Shown here: piece after piece, positions 33,911 to 43,001 of the stretch | Numbering within the stretch: position 1 is the first letter of the stretch | Layout of the letters: the number at the start of each line of letters is the position of its first letter | NCBI GenBank assembly: GCA_016764435.1 | Contig: JAESRX010000065.1 | Span: forward strand, 1 to 43,225 | Reading direction: 5' to 3' | From: Flavobacteriaceae bacterium | GTDB taxonomy: Bacteria; Bacteroidota; Bacteroidia; Flavobacteriales; Flavobacteriaceae | Length of the DNA: 43,225 nucleotides | Notes under the pieces: generated by a model | Seen by the model: only the letters and a program-made list of their open reading frames with translations | Databases searched by the model: none | Told to the model about the DNA's origin: nothing | Translations under genes and position numbers: made by a program

Positions 33911-35242
33911 TTATTGTTTCATGTTTTTCATCATTTGCATCATCTTACGACTTCCCCCGCCTTGCATCATTTTCATCATTTTACTCATTTGATTGAATTG
34001 CTTCATCAATTGATTCACTTCTTGAACAGAGGTACCAGATCCTTTTGCAATGCGTTTTTTACGACTTGCATCAATCGTGTTTGGAGTACTGCGTTCATTC
34101 GGGGTCATAGAATGGATAATGGCTTCGATTCCTTTAAAAGCATCATCATCTATGTCCACGTCTTTCATTGCTTTTCCTGCTCCAGGAATCATTCCAATCA
34201 AATCTTTCATGTTACCCATTTTCTTGATTTGTTGGATTTGCTGTAAGAAATCATCAAAGCCAAATTGATCTTTCGCAATTTTCTTTTGAATTTTTCTAGC
34301 TTCTTCCTCGTCGTATTGTTCTTGGGCGCGTTCCACTAAGGATACAACATCTCCCATTCCTAAAATACGATCAGCCATACGGTCTGGATGGAAAATGTCA
34401 ATAGCTTCCATTTTTTCACCAGTACCAATAAATTTGATCGGCTTATTAACAACCGTTTTAATCGTTAAAGCAGCACCACCACGGGTATCACCATCTAACT
34501 TGGTTAAAACTACTCCGTCAAAATTTAAGATATCATTAAAGGCTTTTGCTGTATTTACAGCATCTTGTCCTGTCATAGAATCCACTACAAATAGTGTTTC
34601 CTGTGGTTGTACAGCCTTGTGAATATTTGATATTTCCGTCATCATTGCCTCATCCACAGCCAAACGACCCGCGGTATCAATGATTACAGTATTAAATCCA
34701 TTTGCTTTGGCGTGTTTGATGGCGTTTTCAGAAATTTGAACAGGGTTTTTATTATCCTCTTCAGCATATACTTCTACACCTATTTGCTCTCCAACAACGC
34801 GTAATTGCGTGATTGCTGCAGGGCGATACACATCACAACCTACCAATAAAACGTTTTTCGATTTTTTGGTTTTTAAGAAATTGGCCAATTTTCCAGAAAA
34901 AGTAGTTTTCCCAGAACCTTGTAGTCCAGACATTAAAATAACGGTAGGATTTCCTCCTAAATTGATTCCAACAGTTTCACCTCCCATTAATTCGGTCAGC
35001 TCATCTTTTACCAATTTTACCATTAATTGCCCTGGGTTTAACGTCGTTAATACGTTCTGACCTATGGCTTTATCTTTTAGTCTACTGGTAAAATCTTTGG
35101 CGATTTTAAAGTTAACATCCGCATCTAAAAGAGCTCTACGAACTTCTTTTAATGTTTCAGCTACATTAACTTCTGTAATTTTCCCGTGCCCTTTTAATAC
35201 ATGTAGGGCTTTGTCTAGCTTATCACTTAAATTATTAAACAT
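33911..35242 (-). CDS. ffh: Signal recognition particle protein Ffh (443 aa)
   Basis: GTPase that targets nascent membrane proteins. The N domain is followed by the G domain with GLQGSGKTTFSGKLA, DTAGRLAVDE and TKLDGDTRGGAAL. The C-terminal M domain contains the 4.5S RNA-binding segment (KGSGTSVQEVNQLMKQF) and ends in a methionine-rich tail typical of Ffh. A -7 promoter box lies 25 nt upstream. It leads the ffh-folD operon. Confidence 0.98.
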   Translation of the reverse strand: MFNNLSDKLDKALHVLKGHGKITEVNVAETLKEVRRALLDADVNFKIAKDFTSRLKDKAIGQNVLTTLNPGQLMVKLVKDELTELMGGETVGINLGGNPTVILMSGLQGSGKTTFSGKLANFLKTKKSKNVLLVGCDVYRPAAITQLRVVGEQIGVEVYAEEDNKNPVQISENAIKHAKANGFNTVIIDTAGRLAVDEAMMTEISNIHKAVQPQETLFVVDSMTGQDAVNTAKAFNDILNFDGVVLTKLDGDTRGGAALTIKTVVNKPIKFIGTGEKMEAIDIFHPDRMADRILGMGDVVSLVERAQEQYDEEEARKIQKKIAKDQFGFDDFLQQIQQIKKMGNMKDLIGMIPGAGKAMKDVDIDDDAFKGIEAIIHSMTPNERSTPNTIDASRKKRIAKGSGTSVQEVNQLMKQFNQMSKMMKMMQGGGSRKMMQMMKNMKQ

Positions 35243-35267
35243 AAAATCTGCTTCGTTTTTAGAAAGG

Positions 35268-35275
35268 CAAAGGTA
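35268..35275 (-). promoter_or_regulatory. -7 promoter box of ffh
   Basis: TACCTTTG on the minus strand matches TAnnTTTG and ends 25 nt before the ffh ATG. Confidence 0.5.
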
Positions 35276-35729
35276 CTAAATTGCTACTAAAATTGTTAGT
35301 TGATTTTTAGAAAACAAGTAATTATTTTTCGAGTTTCTCATGCAGGGATCCCTTTTATATGTATTTGGGAATAGAAAGTGATTGAGAAGGCTTGTTTAGC
35401 GCCTTTTTGACAGATGTAAATGAGCTGTCCCACCTACTATAAGTCATGAAATAATTGTCTATGAACTTCTTATGTTCAGTGTTTTTTTTAGTGTCTAGGA
35501 GGAGGATATGTATGGTGAGTTATTAGGGTTTTGTATGTTTTGTGCGTGTTGGAGTTGCAAGAAGAGGGTTGGGAACTATTGCTGTTTTTTATAGGTCAAC
35601 ATAAAAAGTGAAGCCATCGTGTTGATTATGGGTGTAAAGATTAAAATTGAAAAAATCACCCCAAATAAGAACATAAAAAAATCATTTTGAAAACTAAACA
35701 AAACTTTATAATTTGGGGTGACCTATTCG
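35276..35729. other. Intergenic gap with a distant inverted repeat
   Basis: No gene is supported. TCACCCCAAAT (35656-35666) and its exact complement ATTTGGGGTGA (35711-35721) are separated by 44 nt, ending 9 nt before the stop end of msrB. On the minus strand this could form a long stem-loop ending the hydrolase-msrB transcript. The rest is AT-rich and featureless. Confidence 0.5.
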
Positions 35730-36203
35730 CTATCCTTTTTTAAATTTTATAGAAGAGGTGTTTACACAATACCTTTTTCCAGTAGTTTCTTTTGGGCCAT
35801 CGTCAAAAATATGTCCTAAATGTCCCTGACATGTAGTGCAAATAATTTCTGTGCGAATCATACCATGGGTCACATCTTTAATATAGGTGACGGTTCCTTT
35901 TATAGCATCGTCAAAAGAGGGCCATCCACAGTGGGATTCAAACTTACTATTAGAAATAAACAACTTGCTGTCACAAGCCGTACAGTGATAGGTGCCTTTT
36001 TCAAAATGGCTTGTATAGCCTTCTTGACTGGGACTGTCTGTCCCTTTTTCTCTTAAAACATAGTATTCTTGGGCAGTCAATTCGGATTTCCATTCGGTCT
36101 CCGATTTTAAGATTTTTTTTGTCATTTTTTTTGTGTTTTTTACTTGAGCCGTTAATGGAAAGATACACCATATAAGGATACAGAAAGAAACTATTTTTTT
36201 CAT
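35730..36203 (-). CDS. msrB: Peptide-methionine (R)-S-oxide reductase MsrB (157 aa)
   Basis: Repairs methionine-R-sulfoxide in proteins. The two zinc CxxC pairs (CTAC in TYHCTACDSK and CTTC in IICTTCQGHLGHIF) and the catalytic cysteine in RYCVNTSSIKF are intact, as is FESHCGWPSF. The N-terminus MKKIVSFCILIWCIFPLTAQ looks like a signal peptide, so the enzyme may act in the periplasm. An internal start at MTKKILK would give a cytosolic form. It begins 2 nt after the hydrolase stop, so it is co-transcribed. Confidence 0.95.
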   Translation of the reverse strand: MKKIVSFCILIWCIFPLTAQVKNTKKMTKKILKSETEWKSELTAQEYYVLREKGTDSPSQEGYTSHFEKGTYHCTACDSKLFISNSKFESHCGWPSFDDAIKGTVTYIKDVTHGMIRTEIICTTCQGHLGHIFDDGPKETTGKRYCVNTSSIKFKKG

Positions 36204-36205
36204 GG

Positions 36206-37072
36206 TTATTTGCTTAAGAAATCTACTATTTTGGAAATTACTTTTTCGTCTTTCAAAATACGTCTATGTCCGAGATTTTGAGTGATGATAAGTTCACTGT
36301 CCTGTAGGTTTTGTCGAATGTTTTCAGAAGAACTTACGGGGACGTCTAAATCATTTTCGTCATGAAAAATTAAGGTGGGAATTTTAACTTCTTTGGCAGA
36401 GATATTGGCCGAATAATTTTCGATGTCAAAAGTTAAAATATCAAAGAAAATACGTTTCATTCGAGTCCCGATAACAGGCTTCAATTTCATTTTTTCGATA
36501 AACATTTTTATGATATCATTAATGCTGTCTCCTGAACCTAAAATAATTAATTTTTTAATTTTAAAACCTTCTTTTACAGCGCTTAAAAGAGCCATGGCGC
36601 CTAGGGAATGTCCTACGGCGGCTTCAAAGGGACCCCATTCTTTTTCTAATTGATGAATGCAAGAAACAAATTCGGGCATCATGGTAGTTTTGGTAGCTGA
36701 CTTCCCATGTGCGGGAGCGTCAAAGCTTATGGTCATGTATCCTTGGGCTAATAAAGCGTCAGCAATAGAGACTAATTGTGTGCCCCGTCCAGACCAGCCA
36801 TGGACCAATAATATTTTTTTGGAAGATTCCCCGTAACTGTAGACTCGGATGTCCTTTTTTAAGGATTTTATATGCACGGTTTCTTGCCTGGATTTCTTGT
36901 CCATATCCAGTTCATGTTTGGGCGTTTTATAACGTATTGGTGTTTTAAAGAGGTAGACCGCAAATTTGGTCGCGAGGGATGGAGATAAAAATTGCAGAAA
37001 GCGCGCTATAAATAATAGTGGTTTTGGAACGCTATTTGCATCTGTATATTTTGTATTTTTGTGGGTTGTCAT
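36206..37072 (-). CDS. Alpha/beta hydrolase (288 aa)
   Basis: A serine hydrolase of the alpha/beta fold: the nucleophile elbow GHSLGAMALLS, the oxyanion strand ILLVHGWSGRG, an acid residue in FHDENDLDVPV and a C-terminal histidine in NLGHRRIL. The start at 37072 (MTTHKNTKYTD) was chosen over 37126, whose extra residues are unlike the family and overlap a TATATTTA box near 37094. Substrate unknown. It is followed by msrB after 2 nt and is divergent from the M48 peptidase gene. Confidence 0.85.
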   Translation of the reverse strand: MTTHKNTKYTDANSVPKPLLFIARFLQFLSPSLATKFAVYLFKTPIRYKTPKHELDMDKKSRQETVHIKSLKKDIRVYSYGESSKKILLVHGWSGRGTQLVSIADALLAQGYMTISFDAPAHGKSATKTTMMPEFVSCIHQLEKEWGPFEAAVGHSLGAMALLSAVKEGFKIKKLIILGSGDSINDIIKMFIEKMKLKPVIGTRMKRIFFDILTFDIENYSANISAKEVKIPTLIFHDENDLDVPVSSSENIRQNLQDSELIITQNLGHRRILKDEKVISKIVDFLSK

Positions 37073-37210
37073 TTGTGTTTTAATTTTGAGGGTAAATATA
37101 GAGTTTGTACCTTTAAAAAAAAACATAAAATTTACACATTAGCATTGCGAATATTTTGTTGTTTTTTCGTAATTAATATCCATAAAACAACTAAAAAACC
37201 AAAAAAAATC

Positions 37211-38029
37211 ATGAAAAAAATTGTATCCCTGTGCCTTGTTGCACTGATGATGTATGGTTGTAGTACCGTGCCAATTACCGGAAGAAAAAGAATTAATTTT
37301 GTAAAAGATTCTCAAGTGTTACCTATGAGCTTTGCTCAGTATCAAGGGTTCCTAAAAGAAAACAAACTATCGAAGGATGTTTCAAAATCTGCAGAAATTA
37401 AAAATGTAGGTGCTAAAATTTCCAAGGCGGTGGATCGTTTTATGAGAGCCAATGGGATGACCTCCGAAGCTGACAGTTACCGTTGGGAGTTTAATCTAAT
37501 TGAAGACGAAACTATTAATGCTTGGTGTATGCCAGGAGGAAAAGTAGTTTTTTATACAGGGATTCTGCCAATGTGTGCAAATACGGATGGAATTGCAGCA
37601 GTGATGGGACATGAAGTAGCACATGCTTTTGCGAAACATGGGCAAGAGAGAATGAGTACGGGGACTTTGCAACAATTAGGTGGAGCAGGCGTGATGTTAG
37701 CAACAGGAAATAAGGATCCAAAAAAAGCACAGATGTGGAATATGGCATTTGGAATAAGTTCTCAATTGGGAATGTTGGCTTTTAGTAGATCACATGAGAA
37801 TGAGGCGGATAAATTAGGAATGGTCTTTATGATTATGGCGGGATACCAACCAGAAGAAGCCGTGAATGTTTGGATACGAATGAGTCAGAGAGCTGGTTCA
37901 GGGAATAAACCACCAGAATTTATGAGTACCCACCCTTCTAATGAATCTCGAATTAAAAATTTGAGAGCTTATATGCCAGAAGCGACTGCATTGGCTAAGA
38001 AGTTTAATGCACAGATGATCGGTAATTAG
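37211..38029 (+). CDS. M48-family metallopeptidase lipoprotein (272 aa)
   Basis: A zinc peptidase of the BepA/LoiP type. The start at 37211 gives a lipoprotein signal (MKKIVSLCLVALMMYGC, lipid cysteine 17). The zinc motif HEVAH is at 134-138 and the third ligand is in SRSHENEADKLG. The common CSTVPITGRKRI beginning of the Bacteroidetes group is present. Relatives degrade misfolded outer-membrane proteins. A longer in-frame start at 37061 would destroy the signal peptide and was rejected. Confidence 0.93.
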   Translation: MKKIVSLCLVALMMYGCSTVPITGRKRINFVKDSQVLPMSFAQYQGFLKENKLSKDVSKSAEIKNVGAKISKAVDRFMRANGMTSEADSYRWEFNLIEDETINAWCMPGGKVVFYTGILPMCANTDGIAAVMGHEVAHAFAKHGQERMSTGTLQQLGGAGVMLATGNKDPKKAQMWNMAFGISSQLGMLAFSRSHENEADKLGMVFMIMAGYQPEEAVNVWIRMSQRAGSGNKPPEFMSTHPSNESRIKNLRAYMPEATALAKKFNAQMIGN

Positions 38030-38055
38030 ATTTTTTAAAAAAAATAGATAAATAG

Positions 38056-38088
38056 ACCTCTAGCATTTCTTGTGTTAGAGGTTTTTTT
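38056..38088 (+). terminator. Intrinsic terminator of the M48 peptidase gene
   Basis: ACCTCTAGCA pairs with TGTTAGAGGT (one wobble) around a 7-nt loop, followed by eight T, 27 nt after the stop codon. From here to 38379 no further gene is seen. Confidence 0.85.
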
Positions 38089-38379
38089 TAGAAGGACTTT
38101 TATTCGTAAATAATTTGGAGACCTATTATAAATGTTGATTTGATATGGAAGGATTTGTGTAATTAGAGGTGTAGGAAACACAGGGTCAAACAGAAATGAA
38201 TTGCTCTAATGCGTATTTGTTTTGGGTAAAAAATAATTTAAAGAGGGTCTTTACTGTTTGAAAATAGCTTCTTTTTTTTTGTTTATTGTTAAGAATACAA
38301 TCTTATTATAATTTTATCTTTTTAAGCCAAAATCACTATATTGACCCGTTCAAAAAAGGGCAACTCAAATAGGATAACT

Positions 38380-39684
38380 ATGTTAGAACGAGGAGGTAAA
38401 AAATTAATCAATGCATGGGCGTTTTACGACTGGGCGAATTCCGTGTACTCCTTAGTGATTAGTACAGCGGTTTTTCCTATTTATTATGCGTCGGTTACCG
38501 AAGGTGACAATGGAATTGTACACTTCTTAGGGACGGATTGGTACAATACGACCTTGTATTCGTATGCACTTGGTTTTTCTTTTTTAATAGTCGCATTATT
38601 ATCACCTATTTTATCATCCATTGCAGATTATACGGGGAACAAGAAACGATTTATGCAGTTTTTCTGTGTGTTGGGATCTTTTTCTGTAGGAATGCTCTAC
38701 TTTTTTGAAGGAAAAGAGACACTGTGGATTGGGATTGTATTTACTATTTTGGCGAGTATTGGTTTTTGGGCTAGTTTGGTGTTTTACAACGCTTATTTGC
38801 CAGAAATAGCCTTGCCAGAACAGCAAGATAGAGTGAGTGCTAAAGGATTTATGTATGGCTATATAGGATCTGTGATTTTATTAGGATTCAATTTGTCCAT
38901 GGTGATGAAACCTGAAATATACGGCATCTCTGAAGGGACTTTAGCTTCTCGAATTTCGTTTGTGATGGTGGCTATTTGGTGGTTGGGTTTTGCTCAATTT
39001 ACTTTTAAAAGGTTGCCTAATAATGTGTATCATAAGAAACCTGAAAAAGACTATATATTTAAAGGTATCAATGCCTTAAAAGGAATCGTGAGTGATATTA
39101 AAAAACAGTATGAACTTAAAATATTTCTGATTGCCTTTTTTGTGTATAGTATAGGAGTACAATCGGTGATCTTATTAGCGAGTATTTATTTTTCCAAAGA
39201 TTTGAATTTAGAAACCAGTGATTTGATCATTACCATATTAATTATGCAGTTGGTGGGAATTGTCGGCGCCTATTCATTTTCAAGATTGTCAGATAGGATA
39301 GGAAACATTAAAACCTTAAAAATCACGATTGTCATTTGGGCAATTAGTTGTTTTGCAGGTTATTTATTAGAAAAAGGAGATCCTTCTCTATTGTCTAAAG
39401 TATATGCTTTGGGGGCTTTATTAGGACTTGTTTTAGGAGCTGTTCAGTCGTTGTCTAGGTCTACCTATTCTAAATTGTTACCAGAAAATACGGAGAGTCA
39501 CGCTACCTATTTTAGCTTTTTTGATGTGACAGAGAAAATATCTATTGTGGTAGGAATGATTCTCTCTGGAATTGTTGCCTCTTATACCAATTCCTTGAGG
39601 CTATTTATTTTGATTTTAGGAGTCTTTTTTATCGGAGGATTTATTATATTGAGTTTTATGAATCGGACCAAACACGTAAAGTAA
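38380..39684 (+). CDS. MFS transporter, Atg22/UMF1 type (434 aa)
   Basis: A 12-helix major-facilitator protein. It has the family hallmark FYDWANSVYSLVIST in the first helix and repeated hydrophobic helices throughout, for example IGIVFTILASIGFWASLVF and GALLGLVLGAVQSLSRSTYS. The ATG at 38380 (MLERGGKKLINAWAFYDWA) fits relatives better than an upstream TTG at 38341. Atg22-type proteins export amino acids from yeast vacuoles; the bacterial substrate is not known. It is followed 8 nt later by the RluA gene. Confidence 0.9.
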   Translation: MLERGGKKLINAWAFYDWANSVYSLVISTAVFPIYYASVTEGDNGIVHFLGTDWYNTTLYSYALGFSFLIVALLSPILSSIADYTGNKKRFMQFFCVLGSFSVGMLYFFEGKETLWIGIVFTILASIGFWASLVFYNAYLPEIALPEQQDRVSAKGFMYGYIGSVILLGFNLSMVMKPEIYGISEGTLASRISFVMVAIWWLGFAQFTFKRLPNNVYHKKPEKDYIFKGINALKGIVSDIKKQYELKIFLIAFFVYSIGVQSVILLASIYFSKDLNLETSDLIITILIMQLVGIVGAYSFSRLSDRIGNIKTLKITIVIWAISCFAGYLLEKGDPSLLSKVYALGALLGLVLGAVQSLSRSTYSKLLPENTESHATYFSFFDVTEKISIVVGMILSGIVASYTNSLRLFILILGVFFIGGFIILSFMNRTKHVK

Positions 39685-39691
39685 TACAACA

Positions 39692-40582
39692 TTGAAGATA
39701 ATTAATACATATACCATTTCATCGGAGGAAGTAGGCATGCGCTTTAATGCGTATTGTGAGTGTTTTGTGGAGGAATTTCCGTCTAAAAGTGGCGTTAAAA
39801 AAGCCATTGTTAAAGGGAAGTTACGATTAAATGGCAGTTTTTCTAAAGGCGATGTCTGGATGAAAAAAGGAGACATTGTTTCCGTGGTTGATTTAGAACT
39901 TAAACCACCTAAAATATTCAAATTAGTACTGGAAGTTTTGTTTGAAGATGATTTTATGGCCATAGTGAATAAACCTGCAGGGGTGACTGTGAGTGGAAAT
40001 CAGTTTAAAACGATTGTAAATTGTCTGCCTTTTAATTTAGAACCCTCTACGGGAAAAGATGCCCTTCCATGGCCTTTACCTGTGCATAGATTGGATAATT
40101 TGACGAGTGGTGTCTTAGTGATTGCAAAAACCAGAAAAGCGAGGGTTGTCTTAGGACAGTTATTTGAAGATAAAAAAATTCAAAAAACCTATCATGCATT
40201 GGTGATGGGAAAGTTGGAAGGTGTCGGGACTATGGATACTCCTATTGAAGGGAAAATATCCAAGACTGTATTTAAAAATATTGCGATTATACCATCCTTG
40301 CAAAACGATTTTTTAAGTTTAATGGAGCTGACTCCTTTTACGGGGCGTACACATCAAATCAGAATACATTTAGCATCTCTGGGTTTTCCTATATTAGGAG
40401 ATACGTTATACGCAGAAAAGACGTTGCAACATAAGGGATTGTTTCTGTCTGCTACAAAAATTAGTTTTTTCCATCCTGTCTTAAATAATGAGATTTCCGT
40501 TGAGATTGAATTGCCTTCTAAATTTAGAAATCGGATGCATAACGAAAAAACACGTTGGGATCGCTTCCATACGCAGAATTAG
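39692..40582 (+). CDS. RluA-family pseudouridine synthase (296 aa)
   Basis: Converts specific uridines of RNA to pseudouridine. The catalytic aspartate is in PVHRLDNLTSGVLVIAKT. The TPFTGRTHQIRIHLASLGFPILGD motif of the RluA group is intact. The N-terminal about 70 residues resemble an S4-type RNA-binding domain (KKAIVKGKLRLNG). The only initiator that fits is TTG at 39692, 8 nt after the MFS gene stop. The target RNA cannot be deduced. Confidence 0.92.
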   Translation: MKIINTYTISSEEVGMRFNAYCECFVEEFPSKSGVKKAIVKGKLRLNGSFSKGDVWMKKGDIVSVVDLELKPPKIFKLVLEVLFEDDFMAIVNKPAGVTVSGNQFKTIVNCLPFNLEPSTGKDALPWPLPVHRLDNLTSGVLVIAKTRKARVVLGQLFEDKKIQKTYHALVMGKLEGVGTMDTPIEGKISKTVFKNIAIIPSLQNDFLSLMELTPFTGRTHQIRIHLASLGFPILGDTLYAEKTLQHKGLFLSATKISFFHPVLNNEISVEIELPSKFRNRMHNEKTRWDRFHTQN

Positions 40583-41224
40583 CCTTTTTTAGTCCTTTCT
40601 AGTTTTGAAAAAGAGCGAAAATTAGGTGGTTTTATCATATCTTAAAGATGAAACAGTCTCTTTTTTTAAAAAAAACTGTTAAATAAGGAACAATTTACTG
40701 TTTCAACATCTATTTACAACTTTATTAACGGTCCTGTAAAACTCCAGTACTATTTCGTTTTAGAGAGCTATTGAGCTTCTTTTTATTCCTTATTTTTCGC
40801 TACAAAAGTAACACTTGTAACGAATGGGGAACAGATTCTGTATTCATGAAATTTTTACGAATAATGTAATAAAAACCACATAAACAGTCGGAAAATAGTA
40901 GATTCTAGATGTGTCCATGTGGTAATTATTAAATAATGAATTGAACGACTGTTTTATTTGCTTTGAAACCAAGTTTCTAGGAAGCATCATACATGACATT
41001 TGTCATACTAATTGCTTAGGCTAATGGTATATTTGATTAGTAAAACAAGTGAATAATAAACGTTATATAGTACCAATTAAACAGAGAGAGTGTAAGAAAA
41101 ATCACTCTAAAAAAACAGAAAAAATTACAGTTTAATTTTTGTAAAACACTCAATAAATCAACTCTCCGTGAGGAAACTATTATGAGTCTTTACAAAACAA
41201 ACGAAAAGCAATAACTAAGAACAC
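40583..41224. other. Long intergenic region upstream of the carboxylase operon
   Basis: About 640 bp without a gene but rich in inverted repeats. TGAAACAGT (40649-40657) can pair with ACTGTTTCA (40697-40705), and its inner AACAGT also with ACTGTT at 40675-40680. ACCACAT (40875-40881)/ATGTGGT (40917-40923) and AAACAGTCG (40882-40890)/CGACTGTTT (40946-40954) interlock as in a pseudoknot. A palindrome, ATGACATTTGTCAT (40993-41006), precedes a -7 box at 41028. A small hairpin AGAGTG/CACTCT lies at 41087-41108. The predicted 5' leader is about 180 nt. Confidence 0.5.
41028..41035 (+). promoter_or_regulatory. -7 promoter box of the carboxylase operon
   Basis: TATATTTG matches TAnnTTTG. It lies 189 nt before the ATG of the carboxyltransferase gene and 21 nt after the palindrome at 40993-41006. 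Confidence 0.45.
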
Positions 41225-42781
41225 ATGAACGTAGCAGAAAAAATAGCTTTATTAAAAAGCAAGCGAGAGCAAGTGCTAGAACTAGGTGGTGAAACACGCG
41301 TTGAAAAGCAACACAAAAAAGGTAAATTAACAGCAAGAGAGCGTGTTAATTTATTGTTTGACGAAGGAACTTTCCGTGAGATTGACGCTTTTGTAAAACA
41401 CAGATCTACTAATTTCGGAATGGAAAAAGTAGCAATTGAATCGGATGGTGTTATCGTAGGATACGGTAATATTAACGGAAGACCTGTATTTGCTTATTCT
41501 CAGGATTTTACCTCTAGAGGTGGGTCATTGGGTGAAAAACATGCTGAAAAAATCTGTAAGATTATGGATTTAGCTGTAAAAGCAGGTGCGCCCGTAGTTG
41601 GATTGAATGATTCAGGTGGAGCACGTGTAGAAGAAGGAGTAGATGCATTAAAAGGATATGGAGATATTTTCTTCCGTAATTCTAGAGCATCAGGGGTGAT
41701 TCCTCAAATTTCTGCAATCATGGGCCCTTGTGCTGGTGGAGCAGTATATTCTCCTGCAATGACTGATTTTATCTTTATGGTAAAAAAGACCAGTCATATG
41801 TTTATTACCAGTCCATATGTTATTAAAACAGTGACTGGAGAAGAAACTACTTTCGAAGAATTAGGTGGTGCTATGGCTCACAATTCAAAAAGTGGTAATG
41901 CACAATTTGCCTGTGAGAATGATGAAGATACCATTGAGCAAATTCGCGAATTGTTAGAGTTCTTACCAAACAACAATATGGAAGGAGTTCCAGCTGTTGA
42001 AATGGACGATGAACCAGACAGAGTTTGTGAAAAATTAGATACAATTATTCCAGATGACGCCAAACGTCCTTATGATATGAAAGAGATCATAGAAGAGGTA
42101 TTGGATGAAGGAGAATTTTTTGAAATTCACCGTTATTTTGCGGAAAACTGTATTATTGGATATGGTCGTATGAACAACCAAACGGTCGGTATTATTGCCA
42201 ACCAACCAATGATTTCTGCAGGATGTTTGGATATTGATGCTTCCGATAAAATTAGTCGTTTTATCAGAACATGTGATGCCTTTAACATTCCGTTAATCAC
42301 TTTTGTAGATGTACCAGGATACTTACCAGGAGTAGATCAAGAATTAGGTGGAATTATCCGTCACGGAGCTAAATTATTATGGAGTTATGCAGAGGCTACA
42401 GTGCCTAAGTTAACCGTAGTAGTTCGTAAGAATTACGGTGGTGCATACATTGCTATGAGTTCTAAACATGTAGGTGCTGATATGGTTTTCGCATGGCCAA
42501 CTGCAGAAATTGCAGTAATGGGAGCTAAAGGAGCTGTTGAGGTGATTTCTAATTATAGAAAAGAAATTAGCGAAGCAGATGATAAATTAGCGAAGATCCA
42601 AGAAAAAATTGATGAGTACGAAACTGCATTTAGTGTACCATACCTTGCAGCAGAAAGAGGGTATGTGGATGAAGTAATTCTTCCAAGTGAAACTAGAGAA
42701 CGTTTAATCTCTGCCTTGACAATACTATCAAATAAAACAGAAATATTACCAGCTAAAAAACACGGAAATATTCCTCTTTAA
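41225..42781 (+). CDS. Acyl-CoA carboxylase beta subunit / methylmalonyl-CoA decarboxylase alpha (518 aa)
   Basis: The carboxyltransferase acting between biotin and propionyl/methylmalonyl-CoA. It has two crotonase-fold halves: GLNDSGGARVEEGVDALKGY and the oxyanion segment IMGPCAGGAVYSPAMTDF in the first, FVDVPGYLPGVDQELGGIIR and KNYGGAYIAMSSKHVGADM in the second. Sequence alone does not separate PccB from MmdA. The downstream genes (a small decarboxylase-like subunit and an OadA-like carboxyltransferase) favour a sodium-pump-type or transcarboxylase complex. Confidence 0.92.
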   Translation: MNVAEKIALLKSKREQVLELGGETRVEKQHKKGKLTARERVNLLFDEGTFREIDAFVKHRSTNFGMEKVAIESDGVIVGYGNINGRPVFAYSQDFTSRGGSLGEKHAEKICKIMDLAVKAGAPVVGLNDSGGARVEEGVDALKGYGDIFFRNSRASGVIPQISAIMGPCAGGAVYSPAMTDFIFMVKKTSHMFITSPYVIKTVTGEETTFEELGGAMAHNSKSGNAQFACENDEDTIEQIRELLEFLPNNNMEGVPAVEMDDEPDRVCEKLDTIIPDDAKRPYDMKEIIEEVLDEGEFFEIHRYFAENCIIGYGRMNNQTVGIIANQPMISAGCLDIDASDKISRFIRTCDAFNIPLITFVDVPGYLPGVDQELGGIIRHGAKLLWSYAEATVPKLTVVVRKNYGGAYIAMSSKHVGADMVFAWPTAEIAVMGAKGAVEVISNYRKEISEADDKLAKIQEKIDEYETAFSVPYLAAERGYVDEVILPSETRERLISALTILSNKTEILPAKKHGNIPL

Positions 42782-42791
42782 ACTAACAATT

Positions 42792-42977
42792 ATGAATTTA
42801 TTAGCAAAAAAGAAACGTGCGGCTGCCATCGCTGTAAGTTGTTACCTTCAACAACAAGAGGAGGAAAAACAACCAATGACTGTGCAAGCATGGAGAAATG
42901 CAGGAATCCAACGAATTATACTCGGTAAACAAGTATTATTTAGAAAAGGAAGACTCGTAGGGCAAAAGAATTTATAA
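42792..42977 (+). CDS. Small protein resembling OadG/MmdE C-terminal tail (61 aa)
   Basis: A short basic protein, 10 nt after the carboxyltransferase stop and 24 nt before the OadA-like gene, so clearly in the operon. It reads KKKRAAAIAVSCYLQQQ, a glutamate/lysine linker, then VQAWRNAGIQRII. The pattern of an alanine-rich helix ending in YL, then W-x-x-G, resembles the C-terminal tail of oxaloacetate decarboxylase gamma and the small epsilon subunit of methylmalonyl-CoA decarboxylase. There is no membrane helix. The match is by pattern only. Confidence 0.65.
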   Translation: MNLLAKKKRAAAIAVSCYLQQQEEEKQPMTVQAWRNAGIQRIILGKQVLFRKGRLVGQKNL

Positions 42978-43001
42978 GCAACAATACAATAACAAATTAT
43001 C

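Noticed and set aside
33914-34246. Histidine/leucine-rich frame opposite ffh
   Set aside because: It mirrors the methionine-rich M domain of Ffh read backwards and is not an independent gene.
37061-37210. Upstream extension of the M48 peptidase
   Set aside because: It would bury the lipoprotein signal peptide that begins at 37211 and overlaps the divergent hydrolase start.
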